From contig JAGBSP010000039.1 of NCBI GenBank assembly GCA_017631855.1, positions 1-34,208 of the forward strand: 34,208 bases of DNA, in the 5' to 3' direction. The position numbers and the translations under genes are program-made. This document shows, piece by piece, positions 22,932 through 31,454 of the stretch (within the stretch, counting starts at the first letter, position 1; each line of letters begins with the position of its first letter). The notes below the pieces were generated by a model. It was given only the letters and a program-made list of their open reading frames with translations, made no database searches and had not been told where the DNA came from. Source of the stretch: Clostridia bacterium (GTDB lineage Bacteria; Bacillota; Clostridia; Oscillospirales; CAG-272).

Positions 22932-23630
22932 TTAGTCTCTTCGCCGTCCGTTTGCGAGAATCAGAAGACGAAGCAGGGTGAGAAGGGAAGAAACGAGCGC
23001 CGCAACGTAGGTCAGTGCGGCGGCGGTCAGAACCTCTCTTGCCGCGCCGAGCTCGTCCTCGGTCATCATTCCCGAGCCGCGTAGTGTAACCATTGCGCGA
23101 CGCGATGCGTTGAACTCTACAGGGAGAGTTGCGAGCTGAAAGAGCGCGATGGTGGCGTAGAGCAGAATGCCCGCCAGCATCAGAGGACCGTAGGCGAAGA
23201 TCAGACCGACAAAGAAGAGCGGGATCGCCATCATCGAGCCAAATCTCGTGGTGGGGATGATGAGCGCACGGAACTTCATTGGGGTATAGCCCTTGGCGTA
23301 TTGGACGGCGTGACCTGCCTCGTGTGCCGCAACGCCGATGGCGGCGGGGCTTGCCGAGTCGTGCACGGCGTCCGAAAGGCGAATGACGTTGGCTCTCGGA
23401 TCGAAATGGTCGTTGAGGTGTCCGCGGATATGCTCGATGCGGACGTGGCTAAGACCGTTCTGATCAAGAATTCTGCGCGCGGCTTGGGCGCCCGTCATTC
23501 CGCGTTTGGTGGGGTAGCGAGAATATTGTTTATAGGTCGAGTTGACCTTCATTTGTGCCCAAACGGCAAAGAGTATGCCGGGGACGAGCAGGAGAATGGT
23601 CCAATCGAACCGAAATAATCCAAATATCAT
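22932..23630 (-). CDS. YugP-type membrane zinc metallopeptidase
   Basis: A 232-residue protein of the YugP/neutral zinc metallopeptidase family. It starts with a hydrophobic anchor (LFRFDWTILLLVPGILFAVW), followed by a soluble part with the zinc-binding HEAGHAVQ motif (HExxH) and a preceding VIRLSDAVHDSASPAAIG. Two or three more hydrophobic segments lie toward the C-terminus (about 127-165 and 205-225). The substrate is not known for the family; a role at the membrane in protein quality control is plausible. It sits between the metallo-hydrolase gene and rsmB in the long operon, with GGAGC before the ATG at 23630. I give no gene symbol because the match is at family level. Confidence 0.87.
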   Translation of the reverse strand: MIFGLFRFDWTILLLVPGILFAVWAQMKVNSTYKQYSRYPTKRGMTGAQAARRILDQNGLSHVRIEHIRGHLNDHFDPRANVIRLSDAVHDSASPAAIGVAAHEAGHAVQYAKGYTPMKFRALIIPTTRFGSMMAIPLFFVGLIFAYGPLMLAGILLYATIALFQLATLPVEFNASRRAMVTLRGSGMMTEDELGAAREVLTAAALTYVAALVSSLLTLLRLLILANGRRRD

Positions 23631-23642
23631 AAAAAAGCTCCA

Positions 23643-24422
23643 TTATTTTTCAAAATATTGCCTGACGGCTCTTACCACGTGCTCTGCGGGTGTGGGGTAA
23701 TTGAGCGTGCAGTAAGTATCGACGATTTCGGCATCGGTTAAGGCGGGATTTTCTCGGATCAGTTCCGCAATTTTGAGAAGAGACTCTCGGCAGTTTCGGA
23801 GCTCCGCAAGAATCTCTTCTTTACCGATATATTTATATCCCATCGGATGATAATCGTGCGCGGTGAGAATGAGGTTGATCTCCATTGCTTCGAGTTGAGC
23901 AAGCGCATTGAAATGCTCGTCGATCAGCGAGATGTTCGCGCCCCATTTGCCCGAGCCGTAAATACCGTAGAGCTGTAGGCAGTCGCCGCTGATGAGCGTA
24001 TTGGTTCTCGTATCGAGAAGCGCGCAGGAGTCACGCGAGTGCCCGGGGATCGGAACACAGCGAAGTACGCGGAGGAGCTCGGTGGTTTCGTCAGGACAGA
24101 GCAGAGGAATTTCGGGGTACTTTTCGGGAATCTTCGGGGAACGGGCAACGAGTGTCAGATTGGGATATGCGGCAAAAATCTCCGCAATTGTTCCGTTGTG
24201 GTCCTCATGATTATGAGAAATAAAGAGATATTTCAAGTCCTTCGGTTCTACGCCGAGCTCTGCGAGAAAGGGCTGAATGTGTTCTTCAAAATCACTCGGA
24301 TAGGTTGCCGCATCAAAGAGCAGAGCGCCGTCTTCGGTCTTTACCAGATAAACGGTGGTGAAAATATTGGAAAACGGAACGATCAGTCTGAAAACGTGTT
24401 CGGTTTCCTTCATCATATTCAT
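23643..24422 (-). CDS. Metallo-beta-lactamase-fold hydrolase
   Basis: A 259-residue cytosolic metallo-hydrolase. The metal ligands of the fold are present: HNHEDH (His70, His72, Asp74, His75), PGHSRDS (His128), SGDCLQ (Asp147) and TAHDY (His189). This set binds two metal ions and suits hydrolysis of esters, thioesters or phosphodiesters. The C-terminal 60 residues are helical. The start codon overlaps the fmt stop (ATGA), so translation is coupled; internal ATGs two and three codons later are less likely. The Bacillus locus has no such gene between fmt and rsmB, making it a lineage-specific insertion. I cannot name the substrate. A glyoxalase II-like or detoxifying role is possible but unproven. 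Confidence 0.85.
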   Translation of the reverse strand: MNMMKETEHVFRLIVPFSNIFTTVYLVKTEDGALLFDAATYPSDFEEHIQPFLAELGVEPKDLKYLFISHNHEDHNGTIAEIFAAYPNLTLVARSPKIPEKYPEIPLLCPDETTELLRVLRCVPIPGHSRDSCALLDTRTNTLISGDCLQLYGIYGSGKWGANISLIDEHFNALAQLEAMEINLILTAHDYHPMGYKYIGKEEILAELRNCRESLLKIAELIRENPALTDAEIVDTYCTLNYPTPAEHVVRAVRQYFEK

Positions 24423-25351
24423 GCTAAAATATCTCCGATCGATACCTTGCGTCCGCGAATGAAATCGGCGGCAGGCATCCTCGATTTTCCTTCGGGGAGC
24501 ACGCCGAGGAGCGTGATACTTCCGCGACCGCAGGCAACGGTGATGCCGTCGTCGAGCGAGAGTACCTCGCCGACGTTTGCGTGAGCTTTCGCTTCATCGG
24601 CAATCTTTGCCGCGGTGATTTTGAGCAGTTTTCCGTCGGGGGTATGCGTGAGCGCGAGCGGAATGGGAGAAAGTCCGCGGATCTGGTTGTGGACGGTGCG
24701 CGCATCGCGTGAAAAATCAATCAGGCAATCTTCCTTTGAGATTTTCTGCGCGTAGGTGGCGCCTTCGTCGTTCTGCGGAAGTCTTGTGAGCGTACCTGCC
24801 TCTGCGGCGGCGAGCGTTTCGACAATTAGCTTTGCGCCAAGAGCGCCGAGCTTGTCGTGGATGCTTTCAAAGTTATCGTCCTCTTCGATGGAGAGCTCGT
24901 CGCGAAGAAGCATATCTCCCGTGTCGAGTCCGACGTCCATATACATCGTGGTAATTCCCGTGGTAGCTTTTCCGTCAATGATGGCGCGTTGCATCGGCGC
25001 CGCACCGCGGTATTCGGGCAGAAGTGAGCCGTGGACGTTGATACAGCCGTGCTTCGGGAAATCGAGGACGTTCTTCGGAAGAATTTTTCCGTACGCAACG
25101 ACGACGATGACCTCGGGCGAGAGCTCGGAAAGAAGCTCTGCGAAGGCTTCGTCCTTCAGGGTATTCGGCTGATAGACGGGCAGAGAAAGCGCTTGTGCCT
25201 CTACCTTGACGGGGGGTGGCATCATCTGATAGCCGCGTCCCTTGGGTTTATCGGGCTGGGTGACGACGCCGAGGATCTCGTGTCCCGCCTCGTGCAGAGC
25301 CTTCAGCGAGAAGACCGCAAAGTCGGGCGTTCCCATAAATAAAATTTTCAT
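24419..25351 (-). CDS. fmt: Methionyl-tRNA formyltransferase
   Basis: A 310-residue enzyme that formylates initiator Met-tRNA from 10-formyl-THF. The N-terminal Rossmann domain begins MKILFMGTPDFA and has the catalytic NVHGSLLPEYRGAAP stretch (Asn and His) plus a later catalytic Asp in DVGLDTGDM. The KGRGYQM loop for the tRNA acceptor is present, and the C-terminal OB-like domain starts near GDCL/IDFSRDA. The frame is open upstream, but the ATG at 25351 matches the family start and follows GAGGT. It lies 16 nt after def, so the enzymes adding and removing the formyl group are co-transcribed. Its last codons overlap the start of the metallo-hydrolase gene by 4 nt. Confidence 0.96.
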   Translation of the reverse strand: MKILFMGTPDFAVFSLKALHEAGHEILGVVTQPDKPKGRGYQMMPPPVKVEAQALSLPVYQPNTLKDEAFAELLSELSPEVIVVVAYGKILPKNVLDFPKHGCINVHGSLLPEYRGAAPMQRAIIDGKATTGITTMYMDVGLDTGDMLLRDELSIEEDDNFESIHDKLGALGAKLIVETLAAAEAGTLTRLPQNDEGATYAQKISKEDCLIDFSRDARTVHNQIRGLSPIPLALTHTPDGKLLKITAAKIADEAKAHANVGEVLSLDDGITVACGRGSITLLGVLPEGKSRMPAADFIRGRKVSIGDILA

Positions 25352-25367
25352 TGCGTGTACCTCGCGC

Positions 25368-25823
25368 TCAGTTGTCGAGCATTTTGATCGCGCAGTCGGT
25401 ATAGAGCTTTCCGTCGAGATGGTCGAGCTCGTGGCAGAATGCCTTTGCAAGCAGACCCGAGCCGGTATAGTCGACGGTTTCTCCCTTGCGGTTCATTGCG
25501 CGCACCGTGACGTGCATCGGGCGGCGGGTAATGCCCCAACGACCGGGGACCGACAGACAGCCCTCTTCGCTCTCCTGTTCGCCCGAATAGGCGATGATCT
25601 TGGGATTGATGAGCTCAAAGAGCCCGTCCCCTTCGGTTTCGATGACGACGATACGGCGAAGGACACCGACCTGCGGTGCGGCAAGTCCGACACCGTTTGC
25701 GGCGTGCATCGTTTCGATCATATCGTCGAGCAGGGTGAGGATTCTCGGGGTAATGCAATCTACGGGACGGCAGATCTTGCGAAGTACGGGATCTCCGACC
25801 TTGACTATTTTCAGTTTTGCCAT
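25368..25823 (-). CDS. def: Peptide deformylase
   Basis: A 151-residue metal enzyme that removes formyl from nascent protein N-termini. The three motifs are complete: GVGLAAPQVG, EEGCLSVPG (metal-binding Cys) and HELDHLDG (HExxH with catalytic Glu). It belongs to the short clostridial type. The ATG at 25823 is chosen because GGAGAA precedes it and the family starts there; a longer frame upstream would overlap the end of priA with non-conserved sequence. Neighbours are priA (40 nt upstream) and fmt (16 nt downstream), the standard order. Confidence 0.96.
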   Translation of the reverse strand: MAKLKIVKVGDPVLRKICRPVDCITPRILTLLDDMIETMHAANGVGLAAPQVGVLRRIVVIETEGDGLFELINPKIIAYSGEQESEEGCLSVPGRWGITRRPMHVTVRAMNRKGETVDYTGSGLLAKAFCHELDHLDGKLYTDCAIKMLDN

Positions 25824-25863
25824 AATCTTCTCCAAATATGAATGGTTTTTTCTCTCTCGTAAA

Positions 25864-28338
25864 TTACAGAGAGGATGGGTTAAAATCAATGGAAAGGGTG
25901 AGCGTGCGCTCGGATGCCTTGGAAAACTCCGAAAGCAGAGTGGCAAAGAGAGCGCGGCTTCGTTTGTTTAATCGACACTTGACGATCATTCGCATACGGT
26001 ATTTGCTTTCAACCTTATAGACGGGCGCTTCAAACGGTCCGTAGGACACGGTGGGCACGTCGGAAAACTCTTTCTTCGTTAGCTCGGCAAGCCGCTCGGA
26101 TAGACGTACCGCCGCTCGTGAGAGCTCGGCTTCGTCGGCAGAGGTGAGTTGAAGCAGAACCATATCGCAGAAGGGAGGAAAAACGAGAAGCTTGCGCAGT
26201 CGGATCTCGGCGTCGTAAAAGCGCTCGTAGTCCTGCGCGCAGGCAAGGCGGATGCACTCGTGGTCGGGGTTGTTCGTCTGAATGACCGCCTCTCCCGCTT
26301 TTCCCGCGCGTCCCGCTCTGCCGATGACCTGCGTGATCATCGAGAAGGTGCGCTCGGCGGCGCGGTAGTCGTCGAGATACAGCGAGGCATCTGCCGAAAG
26401 CACACCGACGAGTGTGACGTCGGGGAAGTCGTGCCCCTTCGTGACCATCTGCGTGCCGAGCAGAACGTCGGCTTCGCGTCGGCGGAAGGTGCCGAGCATT
26501 TCCTCGTAGGCGTCCTTTGTGGTGGTGGAGTCGGCATCCATTCTCAAAATTTTTGCGGTGGGGAGCAGGCTATCGAGCTCTTGCTCGACGCGCTGTGTTC
26601 CAAAGCCCATTCGTCCGAGGTGCTCACTGCCGCACGAGGGGCAGGTCTCGGGAAGAGCCGTCCGTTTTCCGCACCAATGACAGCGGAGCTCGCCGCGGTC
26701 GTAGGAATTTCCGACTGTGTGGTAGGTCATCGACACACTGCAGGTGGGGCAGAGAATTGCCTCTCCACAGCTGCGACAGCTGACGAAGTTATGATAGCCC
26801 CGACGGTTTAAAAAGAGAATCGATTGATTGTTCTGCCTGGAATTTTCGTAGAGCTTTTTTGCGAGCAGTGCGCCGAGCGGCGAAAGACTGCTTTCGGAAC
26901 GCATATCGGCAACCGTGACACGGGGGAGCTCTGCGCCGCCGTAGCGGTGTTTCAGAGGAACGAGGGTGTATGCGCCGCTCTTTGCCTTATAGTAGCTCTC
27001 AAACGAGGGCGTGGCAGAGGCGAGAAGCATCATCGCTCCGTGTTGTTTACAGCGGTAACGCGCGATATCTCTTGCGTGGTATTTTGGGTTGGAATCGGAT
27101 TTGTAGGTGTGCTCCTGCTCCTCGTCGATGACGATCAGACCTAAGTTGGATAGCGGAGCAAAGACGGCGGAACGCGTTCCGATGACGACGTCGGCACCAC
27201 CCTCCCGAATGCGTCGGTGGGTGTCGACCCTCTCTCCTGCTGAAAGTCCCGAATGAAGGATGGCAACGCGGTCGCCGTAACGTGAGCAGAAGATCTCTAG
27301 CGTTTGCGGCGTCAGCGCGATCTCGGGCAGAAGCACGATGGCACTCTTTTGCTTTTGGAGCACGTGGTCGATCAGCTTGATCATTACCGAGGTTTTTCCG
27401 CTTCCCGTGACGCCGTGCAGAAGTGCTGCGCGCGGCTCTCCCGCGTCGGAGAGGGACGTGAGCGTCGATAGCGCCTCGGCTTGCTCGTCGCTCAGGACGA
27501 TCGGGGGAAGCTCCTTTTTCTTTTGCCTCGGAAGGCTTCGGTCGATGGTTTTCTTTTGGCGAAGCACGAGTCCCTTGGTGATGAGGGCGTCAATCTGTGC
27601 TCTCGTGACGTGACAGGCTTCGTATAGCGTATGTTCGGAAATCTCGTCCTCGTTTGCGTCTACAAGATAGCGCAGGACGGTGAGATGTGCCGCCGAACGA
27701 AGTCGAATGCTTTCGTCAATTCCCTTGCTGATGGCATCCGCGCGGACGCGATCGATGGCAAGAGAGCAGAACGCCTCGGTTTTTGGCTCGGATACGACGA
27801 GCTCAAAGTCGCGCAGAATCCAACCGCTCCGAAGCAACTTTTTAAGGAGCTGATCGTTTTTTGCGCCAAAATGCTTTTGGAGAAGCGTTCGGCGCACGCT
27901 TTGGCGTCGATGGATTATTTTCAAAAGCTCGGCGGCATCCTCTTGAAGAGAAGTGAGATCCTGTTCGACCTTGGATGAGATGCGGTAGATCTCCTCGGGG
28001 CGAGAAAGGGCGGCAATGGGCATCATTGCGCGCACGGCGTCCCCCACCGTACAGAGCGTCTGCTCCTTCATAAAGAAACAAAGCCCCAGACCTTCCTCTC
28101 CGAGCGACAGTGAACGGTCGCAAACGGCAAGGATCGGCTTGGTGGCGGCACCCGCTTTCTCGGGCTCGGCTTTTCTGCGGACCAGAAGACCGATCTTCGG
28201 TCGGTTGGCGGCGCCAAACGGGACGATGACGAAATCGCCCTCACGCACCTGATCCGAAAGAGAGGGAGGGATATGATAGTCAAAGCTGCGGTCCAAACAG
28301 TATGGATGGTCCAAAAGATAGACGCCCGCGTATTCCAT
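25864..28338 (-). CDS. priA: Primosomal helicase PriA (replication restart)
   Basis: An 824-residue DNA helicase that reloads the replisome at stalled forks. The N-terminal 3'-DNA-binding domain begins YAGVYLLDHPYCLDRSFDY. The helicase core has Walker A GVTGSGKT, GTRSAVFAP, SATPS, the QMVTKGHDFPD segment and QVIGRAGRAGK. Eight cysteines in four CxxC-like pairs (CRSCG, CPTC, CHWCGK, CPSCG) form the two zinc sites. The Walker B box reads DEEQ instead of the usual DEEH; I recall this variant from some clostridia. It is somewhat longer than most PriA. AAGGAGGG lies upstream; the ATG at 28338 has better spacing than the GTG one codon before. Bacillus has coaBC between rpoZ and priA; it is absent here. 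Confidence 0.96.
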   Translation of the reverse strand: MEYAGVYLLDHPYCLDRSFDYHIPPSLSDQVREGDFVIVPFGAANRPKIGLLVRRKAEPEKAGAATKPILAVCDRSLSLGEEGLGLCFFMKEQTLCTVGDAVRAMMPIAALSRPEEIYRISSKVEQDLTSLQEDAAELLKIIHRRQSVRRTLLQKHFGAKNDQLLKKLLRSGWILRDFELVVSEPKTEAFCSLAIDRVRADAISKGIDESIRLRSAAHLTVLRYLVDANEDEISEHTLYEACHVTRAQIDALITKGLVLRQKKTIDRSLPRQKKKELPPIVLSDEQAEALSTLTSLSDAGEPRAALLHGVTGSGKTSVMIKLIDHVLQKQKSAIVLLPEIALTPQTLEIFCSRYGDRVAILHSGLSAGERVDTHRRIREGGADVVIGTRSAVFAPLSNLGLIVIDEEQEHTYKSDSNPKYHARDIARYRCKQHGAMMLLASATPSFESYYKAKSGAYTLVPLKHRYGGAELPRVTVADMRSESSLSPLGALLAKKLYENSRQNNQSILFLNRRGYHNFVSCRSCGEAILCPTCSVSMTYHTVGNSYDRGELRCHWCGKRTALPETCPSCGSEHLGRMGFGTQRVEQELDSLLPTAKILRMDADSTTTKDAYEEMLGTFRRREADVLLGTQMVTKGHDFPDVTLVGVLSADASLYLDDYRAAERTFSMITQVIGRAGRAGKAGEAVIQTNNPDHECIRLACAQDYERFYDAEIRLRKLLVFPPFCDMVLLQLTSADEAELSRAAVRLSERLAELTKKEFSDVPTVSYGPFEAPVYKVESKYRMRMIVKCRLNKRSRALFATLLSEFSKASERTLTLSIDFNPSSL

Positions 28339-28387
28339 CACGATCCCTCCTTTCGTAAAAAGCCGTCAAAGGCGATTGCTTGTTGAA

Positions 28388-28699
28388 TTATTCTGCTTCT
28401 GCCTCGGTCGTCTCTTCGGGGAGCTCCTCGACAGCTTCCTCGGTGTGAATGATCTTGAATTCACCCGCGTGGATCTTGGTAATGGCGTTCTTGACCGCCT
28501 TTTCGTCGCGGTACTCCTTGTTGATCATATTGACGAGGTTGCGCTCTGCGTCCTTGTTGTTGGCGCTTGCCGCCTCGGCAACCGCTCTTTGTCTGACGTA
28601 TTCGTCGGTGATCAGTCTTGCACACTTTGCCGTGGCAAGTGCCAACTCGTAGCGGTTGAATTCGTCGTTGGTAAGTTCTTTAATGGTAGGGTAAAGCAT
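28388..28699 (-). CDS. rpoZ: RNA polymerase omega subunit
   Basis: A 103-residue small subunit that helps assemble and stabilise RNA polymerase around the beta' subunit. The first 70 residues hold the RpoZ core (NRYELALATAKCARLITDEY and RNLVNMINKEYRDEKAV, helices that clamp beta'). The last 30 residues are an acidic low-complexity tail (HTEEAVEELPEETTEAEAE), making it longer than many Firmicute omegas. The ATG at 28699 follows AAAGGAG. It lies between gmk and priA, the usual place. A weak GCC/GGC hairpin with a short T-run lies between it and priA and may attenuate read-through. Confidence 0.93.
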   Translation of the reverse strand: MLYPTIKELTNDEFNRYELALATAKCARLITDEYVRQRAVAEAASANNKDAERNLVNMINKEYRDEKAVKNAITKIHAGEFKIIHTEEAVEELPEETTEAEAE

Positions 28700-28749
28700 A
28701 GGTTTCTCCTTTATCGTTTAATGTTTATGTAATATTTTCATTGAGATCG

Positions 28750-29358
28750 TTAGTTGGCAAAATAACGCTCGGCAACGCCGACGTTGCGGCGAAGGCTTGC
28801 GCGCTCTGCGGTGAGGATGGCGCGGATCTCGTCTGCCGCCTCACGGTCGCGTCCGTCGTGATTGTAGACGACGTAATCGTAGTGCTCGGCCTCGAGAAGC
28901 TCTTCTTTGGTTCTCGTCAGTCTCTCGCGGATTTTTTCCTCGGTCTCGGTCGCTCTGCCGCGAAGTCTTGCTTCCTGCGTTGCAAAGGACGGGGGGAGGA
29001 GTAGGATCAGTACGGCGTCGGGATAGCGTTCCTTAACGTTGCGCGCACCCTCGACCTCGATCTCAAGAATGAGATTTTTGCCCGAGGCGAGCACCTCTTC
29101 GGCTTCCTTCTTCGGTGTGCCGTAAAAGTTTCCGCAGTATTCGGTGTATTCAAGCATATCGCCCGATTCGATGCGGTCGAGAAATTCCTCTCTCGTAATA
29201 TAGTGGTAGTTTACTCCGTCGACCTCGCCCGCACGCGGTGCACGCGTGGTGGCGGAAACCGAGTAAACAAAGTCCCCCGAGGAAAGCAGATGGGCGTTGA
29301 CGGTGCCCTTGCCACTGCCTGCGGGACCTGAAATGACGATCATAAGTCCTTTGTTCAT
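28750..29358 (-). CDS. gmk: Guanylate kinase
   Basis: A 202-residue cytosolic kinase that phosphorylates GMP and dGMP to the diphosphates. The P-loop is GPAGSGKGT at residues 10-18. The GMP-binding part includes SATTRAPRAGEVDGVNYHY, GDMLEYTEYCGNFYGTP and the lid region RLRGRATETEEKI with RLTRTKEE. The YDYVVYNHD segment near the C-terminus is also typical. Length is normal. It follows remA by 32 nt and precedes rpoZ, as in most Firmicutes. An RBS-like AGAGGT lies before the ATG at 29358. Confidence 0.96.
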   Translation of the reverse strand: MNKGLMIVISGPAGSGKGTVNAHLLSSGDFVYSVSATTRAPRAGEVDGVNYHYITREEFLDRIESGDMLEYTEYCGNFYGTPKKEAEEVLASGKNLILEIEVEGARNVKERYPDAVLILLLPPSFATQEARLRGRATETEEKIRERLTRTKEELLEAEHYDYVVYNHDGRDREAADEIRAILTAERASLRRNVGVAERYFAN

Positions 29359-29390
29359 AGCGTACCTCTTTTTTCTTCTTCCTATCCCGA

Positions 29391-29657
29391 TTATTCCTCA
29401 GGCTCTTCTTCGTCCTCGGTGAGGTTGTTTTCGAGGCGGTTGGCAATCGTTTCTGCCTGAATGGCGCAGAGGATGACGTGCTCGCTGTCGGTGATGATGA
29501 CCGAGCGCGTTCTGCGTCCGCAGGAAACGTCGATGACGCGTCCCGTATCCTTGGCATCCTGAATTAAACGCTTGACGGGAGCGGAATCGGGGCTGACGAT
29601 GGTGATGATGCGGTCGGAGGCAACCATATTGCCAAAGCCGATGTTAATGAATTTCAT
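29391..29657 (-). CDS. remA: RemA-like extracellular matrix regulator (DUF370)
   Basis: An 88-residue protein with the RemA/DUF370 signature: [12 protein letters not shown] at the start, then [18 protein letters not shown] and [17 protein letters not shown]. In Bacillus RemA is a DNA-binding ring protein that activates biofilm matrix and osmoprotection genes; its role in gut clostridia is less clear. The core is complete and the last 15 residues are an acidic tail. It lies between yicC and gmk, exactly as in B. subtilis, where this arrangement is strongly conserved. AAAGGAAG precedes the ATG at 29657. Confidence 0.93.
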   Translation of the reverse strand: MKFINIGFGNMVASDRIITIVSPDSAPVKRLIQDAKDTGRVIDVSCGRRTRSVIITDSEHVILCAIQAETIANRLENNLTEDEEEPEE

Positions 29658-29681
29658 AGTGACACTTCCTTTTTGGTGGAG

Positions 29682-30566
29682 TTATTCGATGTTTTGGATT
29701 TGCTCACGAATCTTTTCGATTTCGCACTTGATGTCTACGACAAGACGCGCGATCTCGGCGTTTTGCGCCTTCGAGCCAATGGTGTTGGTTTCACGGTTGA
29801 GCTCCTGTACGAGAAAGTCCAGACGGCGTCCGACCGGCTCGCTCGATGCAAGAATTTCTTCAAATCCGACAAAGTGCGAACGAAGGCGTACGAGCTCCTC
29901 ATCAATGGCAATGCGGTCGGCAAAAACGGCGCACTCGGTTAAGATGCGGTTCTCGTCAAAGACAATGCGATTATCCGAAAGCATTTCGCGCAGACGCGAC
30001 TCGAGCTTTTCACGGTAGGTTACCGTGTCCTCGTGCGAAAGTTCTTCGATGCGGTCGACTCTCTCTCGAATCGCATCCAGTTTTCCAAGCAGGTCAGTTT
30101 CAATTCTGCTGCCTTCACTCTCACGTGCTGCAAGAAAACGGGCAAGTGCTTCGTTCAGAACGACTTGAAGGTCGGTCCAATCGCGTTCCACGTCCTCTTC
30201 GGGTTTTTGAATGAGAAAGAGATCTCGGTTTTGTGCGACGGTCATAATGCTTGTATCGTCGCGGAGATTGAATTTTTCGCCCAGCGTACGCAGCGCGCCG
30301 AGATAAGCTTCGGCATAGCCCTCGTCAAGTACGATGCGGACGTCGGGAGAGTCGACGACTTCAATCGAAATAAAGACGTCCACCTTTCCGCGGGAAATTC
30401 CGCCTGCCTGCAGATGCGGCTTGACCTTCTCCTCCAAAAAGGAGAAGGCTCTCGGTAGCTTGACCGAGCAATCAAAAAAACGGTTATTGACCGAGCGGAT
30501 TTCTACGGTGATGTCCTTTCCGCCGACGGTGCTTCGTGCTCTGCCAAAGGCAGTCATACTTTTCAT
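29682..30566 (-). CDS. yicC: YicC-family endoribonuclease
   Basis: A 294-residue protein of the YicC/YloC family. It starts MKSMTAFGRA, has the SVNNRFFD segment and ends with a DUF1732-type helical domain (SHFVGFEEILASSEPVGRRL, then FLVQELNRETNTIGSKAQN). E. coli YicC is an RNase that helps degrade the small RNA RyhB. The C-terminal NTIGSK stretch is highly conserved in the family. Length is normal. It is the first gene of the long minus-strand locus, with a near-consensus promoter starting 54 nt upstream and AAAGGA before the ATG at 30566. Confidence 0.93.
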   Translation of the reverse strand: MKSMTAFGRARSTVGGKDITVEIRSVNNRFFDCSVKLPRAFSFLEEKVKPHLQAGGISRGKVDVFISIEVVDSPDVRIVLDEGYAEAYLGALRTLGEKFNLRDDTSIMTVAQNRDLFLIQKPEEDVERDWTDLQVVLNEALARFLAARESEGSRIETDLLGKLDAIRERVDRIEELSHEDTVTYREKLESRLREMLSDNRIVFDENRILTECAVFADRIAIDEELVRLRSHFVGFEEILASSEPVGRRLDFLVQELNRETNTIGSKAQNAEIARLVVDIKCEIEKIREQIQNIE

Positions 30567-30619
30567 AGGTTCAATCCTTTGTTTTCAATAATTTATATAT
30601 GAGATAATTATACAGTATA

Positions 30620-30648
30620 ATTATAAACCTTTTTGGGGGATTTGTCAA
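30620..30648 (-). promoter_or_regulatory. Strong sigma-A promoter for the yicC-to-thiN locus
   Basis: On the minus strand a consensus -35 TTGACA (30643-30648) and consensus -10 TATAAT (30620-30625) are 17 bp apart. All genes from yicC to thiN run the same way with short gaps. I saw no clear terminator or second promoter among them, so this may drive about 13 kb. Confidence 0.88.
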
Positions 30649-30789
30649 CGAAATTTTTGATTTTACGGCGAAACGCACAAGATTTCCTTAAAAAGGCGGT
30701 CGTTTTTGTTCGGTTTTTTTGTAAAAAGGGAAAAAATAGAAAAAACTTAAAAAAATATTGGCAAATATTGAAAAAAATTAAAAAAAGAC
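30649..30789. other. A/T-tract-rich divergent intergenic region
   Basis: The interval between the yicC and efp promoters has no credible gene. It is strongly purine-rich on the plus strand with many A-runs, which can bend DNA and act as UP elements for the flanking promoters. Short frames on both strands have low-complexity translations and no RBS. Confidence 0.5.
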
Positions 30790-30818
30790 TTGAATTTTTT
30801 TCGAAAATGGTGTAAAAT
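30790..30818 (+). promoter_or_regulatory. Promoter of efp and the zinc-ribbon gene
   Basis: A -35 TTGAAT (30790-30795) and -10 TAAAAT (30813-30818) are 17 bp apart, preceded by A-tracts. The efp start is 64 nt downstream of the -10, leaving a leader with a hairpin. Confidence 0.65.
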
Positions 30819-30832
30819 AAACTGAATTGATA

Positions 30833-30853
30833 TGTACGCATGCTTTGCGTACA
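30833..30853 (+). promoter_or_regulatory. Perfect 8-bp hairpin in the efp leader
   Basis: TGTACGCA (30833-30840) pairs perfectly with TGCGTACA (30846-30853) around a 5-nt loop, close to the expected transcript start. There is no T-run, so it is not a terminator. It may stabilise the mRNA 5' end or bind a protein. Confidence 0.5.
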
Positions 30854-30882
30854 GACAGAAATATTTTTCGGAGGATATAAAA

Positions 30883-31440
30883 ATGGTAGTAGCAGGCGAT
30901 TTTAAGAATGGCATTACGTTTGATATGGACGGTAACGTTTATCAGGTTATCGAGTTCCAGCACGTAAAACCCGGTAAGGGTGCGGCGTTCGTTCGTACGA
31001 AGATCAAGAACGTCATCACGGGTTCGGTAATTGAAAGAACCTTCAGCCCTACGGACAAGTTTGAGAATGCGTATATTGAAAGAAAGGAAATGCAGTATTC
31101 CTACAGCGACGGTGATCTGTATTACTTTATGGATATGGAAACCTTCGATATGGTTCCCCTCAACAGCGACAAGCTGCCCGAGAGCTTCCAGTTTGTAAAG
31201 GAAGAAATGCTCTGTAAGATCCTTTCCTACAAGGGCAACGTATTTGCAGTAGAGCCCCCCACGTTCGTAGAGCTTCAGGTTACCCAGACCGATCCCGGCT
31301 TTGCAGGTAACACCGCAACCAACACCCTCAAGCCCGCAACGCTGGAGACCGGCGCTGTGATCAAGGTTCCGCTCTTCATCAACGAGGGCGAGGTTCTGAA
31401 GATCGATACCAGAACGGGCGAGTACCTCTCCCGCGCATAA
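30883..31440 (+). CDS. efp: Translation elongation factor P
   Basis: A 185-residue factor that rescues ribosomes stalled at polyproline. It has the three-domain EF-P layout: a KOW-like domain I with the conserved loop [14 protein letters not shown] (the Lys between the glycines is the usual modification site), an OB domain II from about residue 66, and domain III ending in [10 protein letters not shown]. The ATG at 30883 is chosen because CGGAGG lies before it and [10 protein letters not shown] is the family start; a longer frame back to 30832 would cover the leader hairpin. No gene for a known EF-P-modifying enzyme is adjacent. The Cys/Asp-rich zinc-ribbon gene follows 14 nt later in the same unit. 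Confidence 0.96.
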   Translation: MVVAGDFKNGITFDMDGNVYQVIEFQHVKPGKGAAFVRTKIKNVITGSVIERTFSPTDKFENAYIERKEMQYSYSDGDLYYFMDMETFDMVPLNSDKLPESFQFVKEEMLCKILSYKGNVFAVEPPTFVELQVTQTDPGFAGNTATNTLKPATLETGAVIKVPLFINEGEVLKIDTRTGEYLSRA

Positions 31441-31454
31441 TTTGGAGGGTAGAT

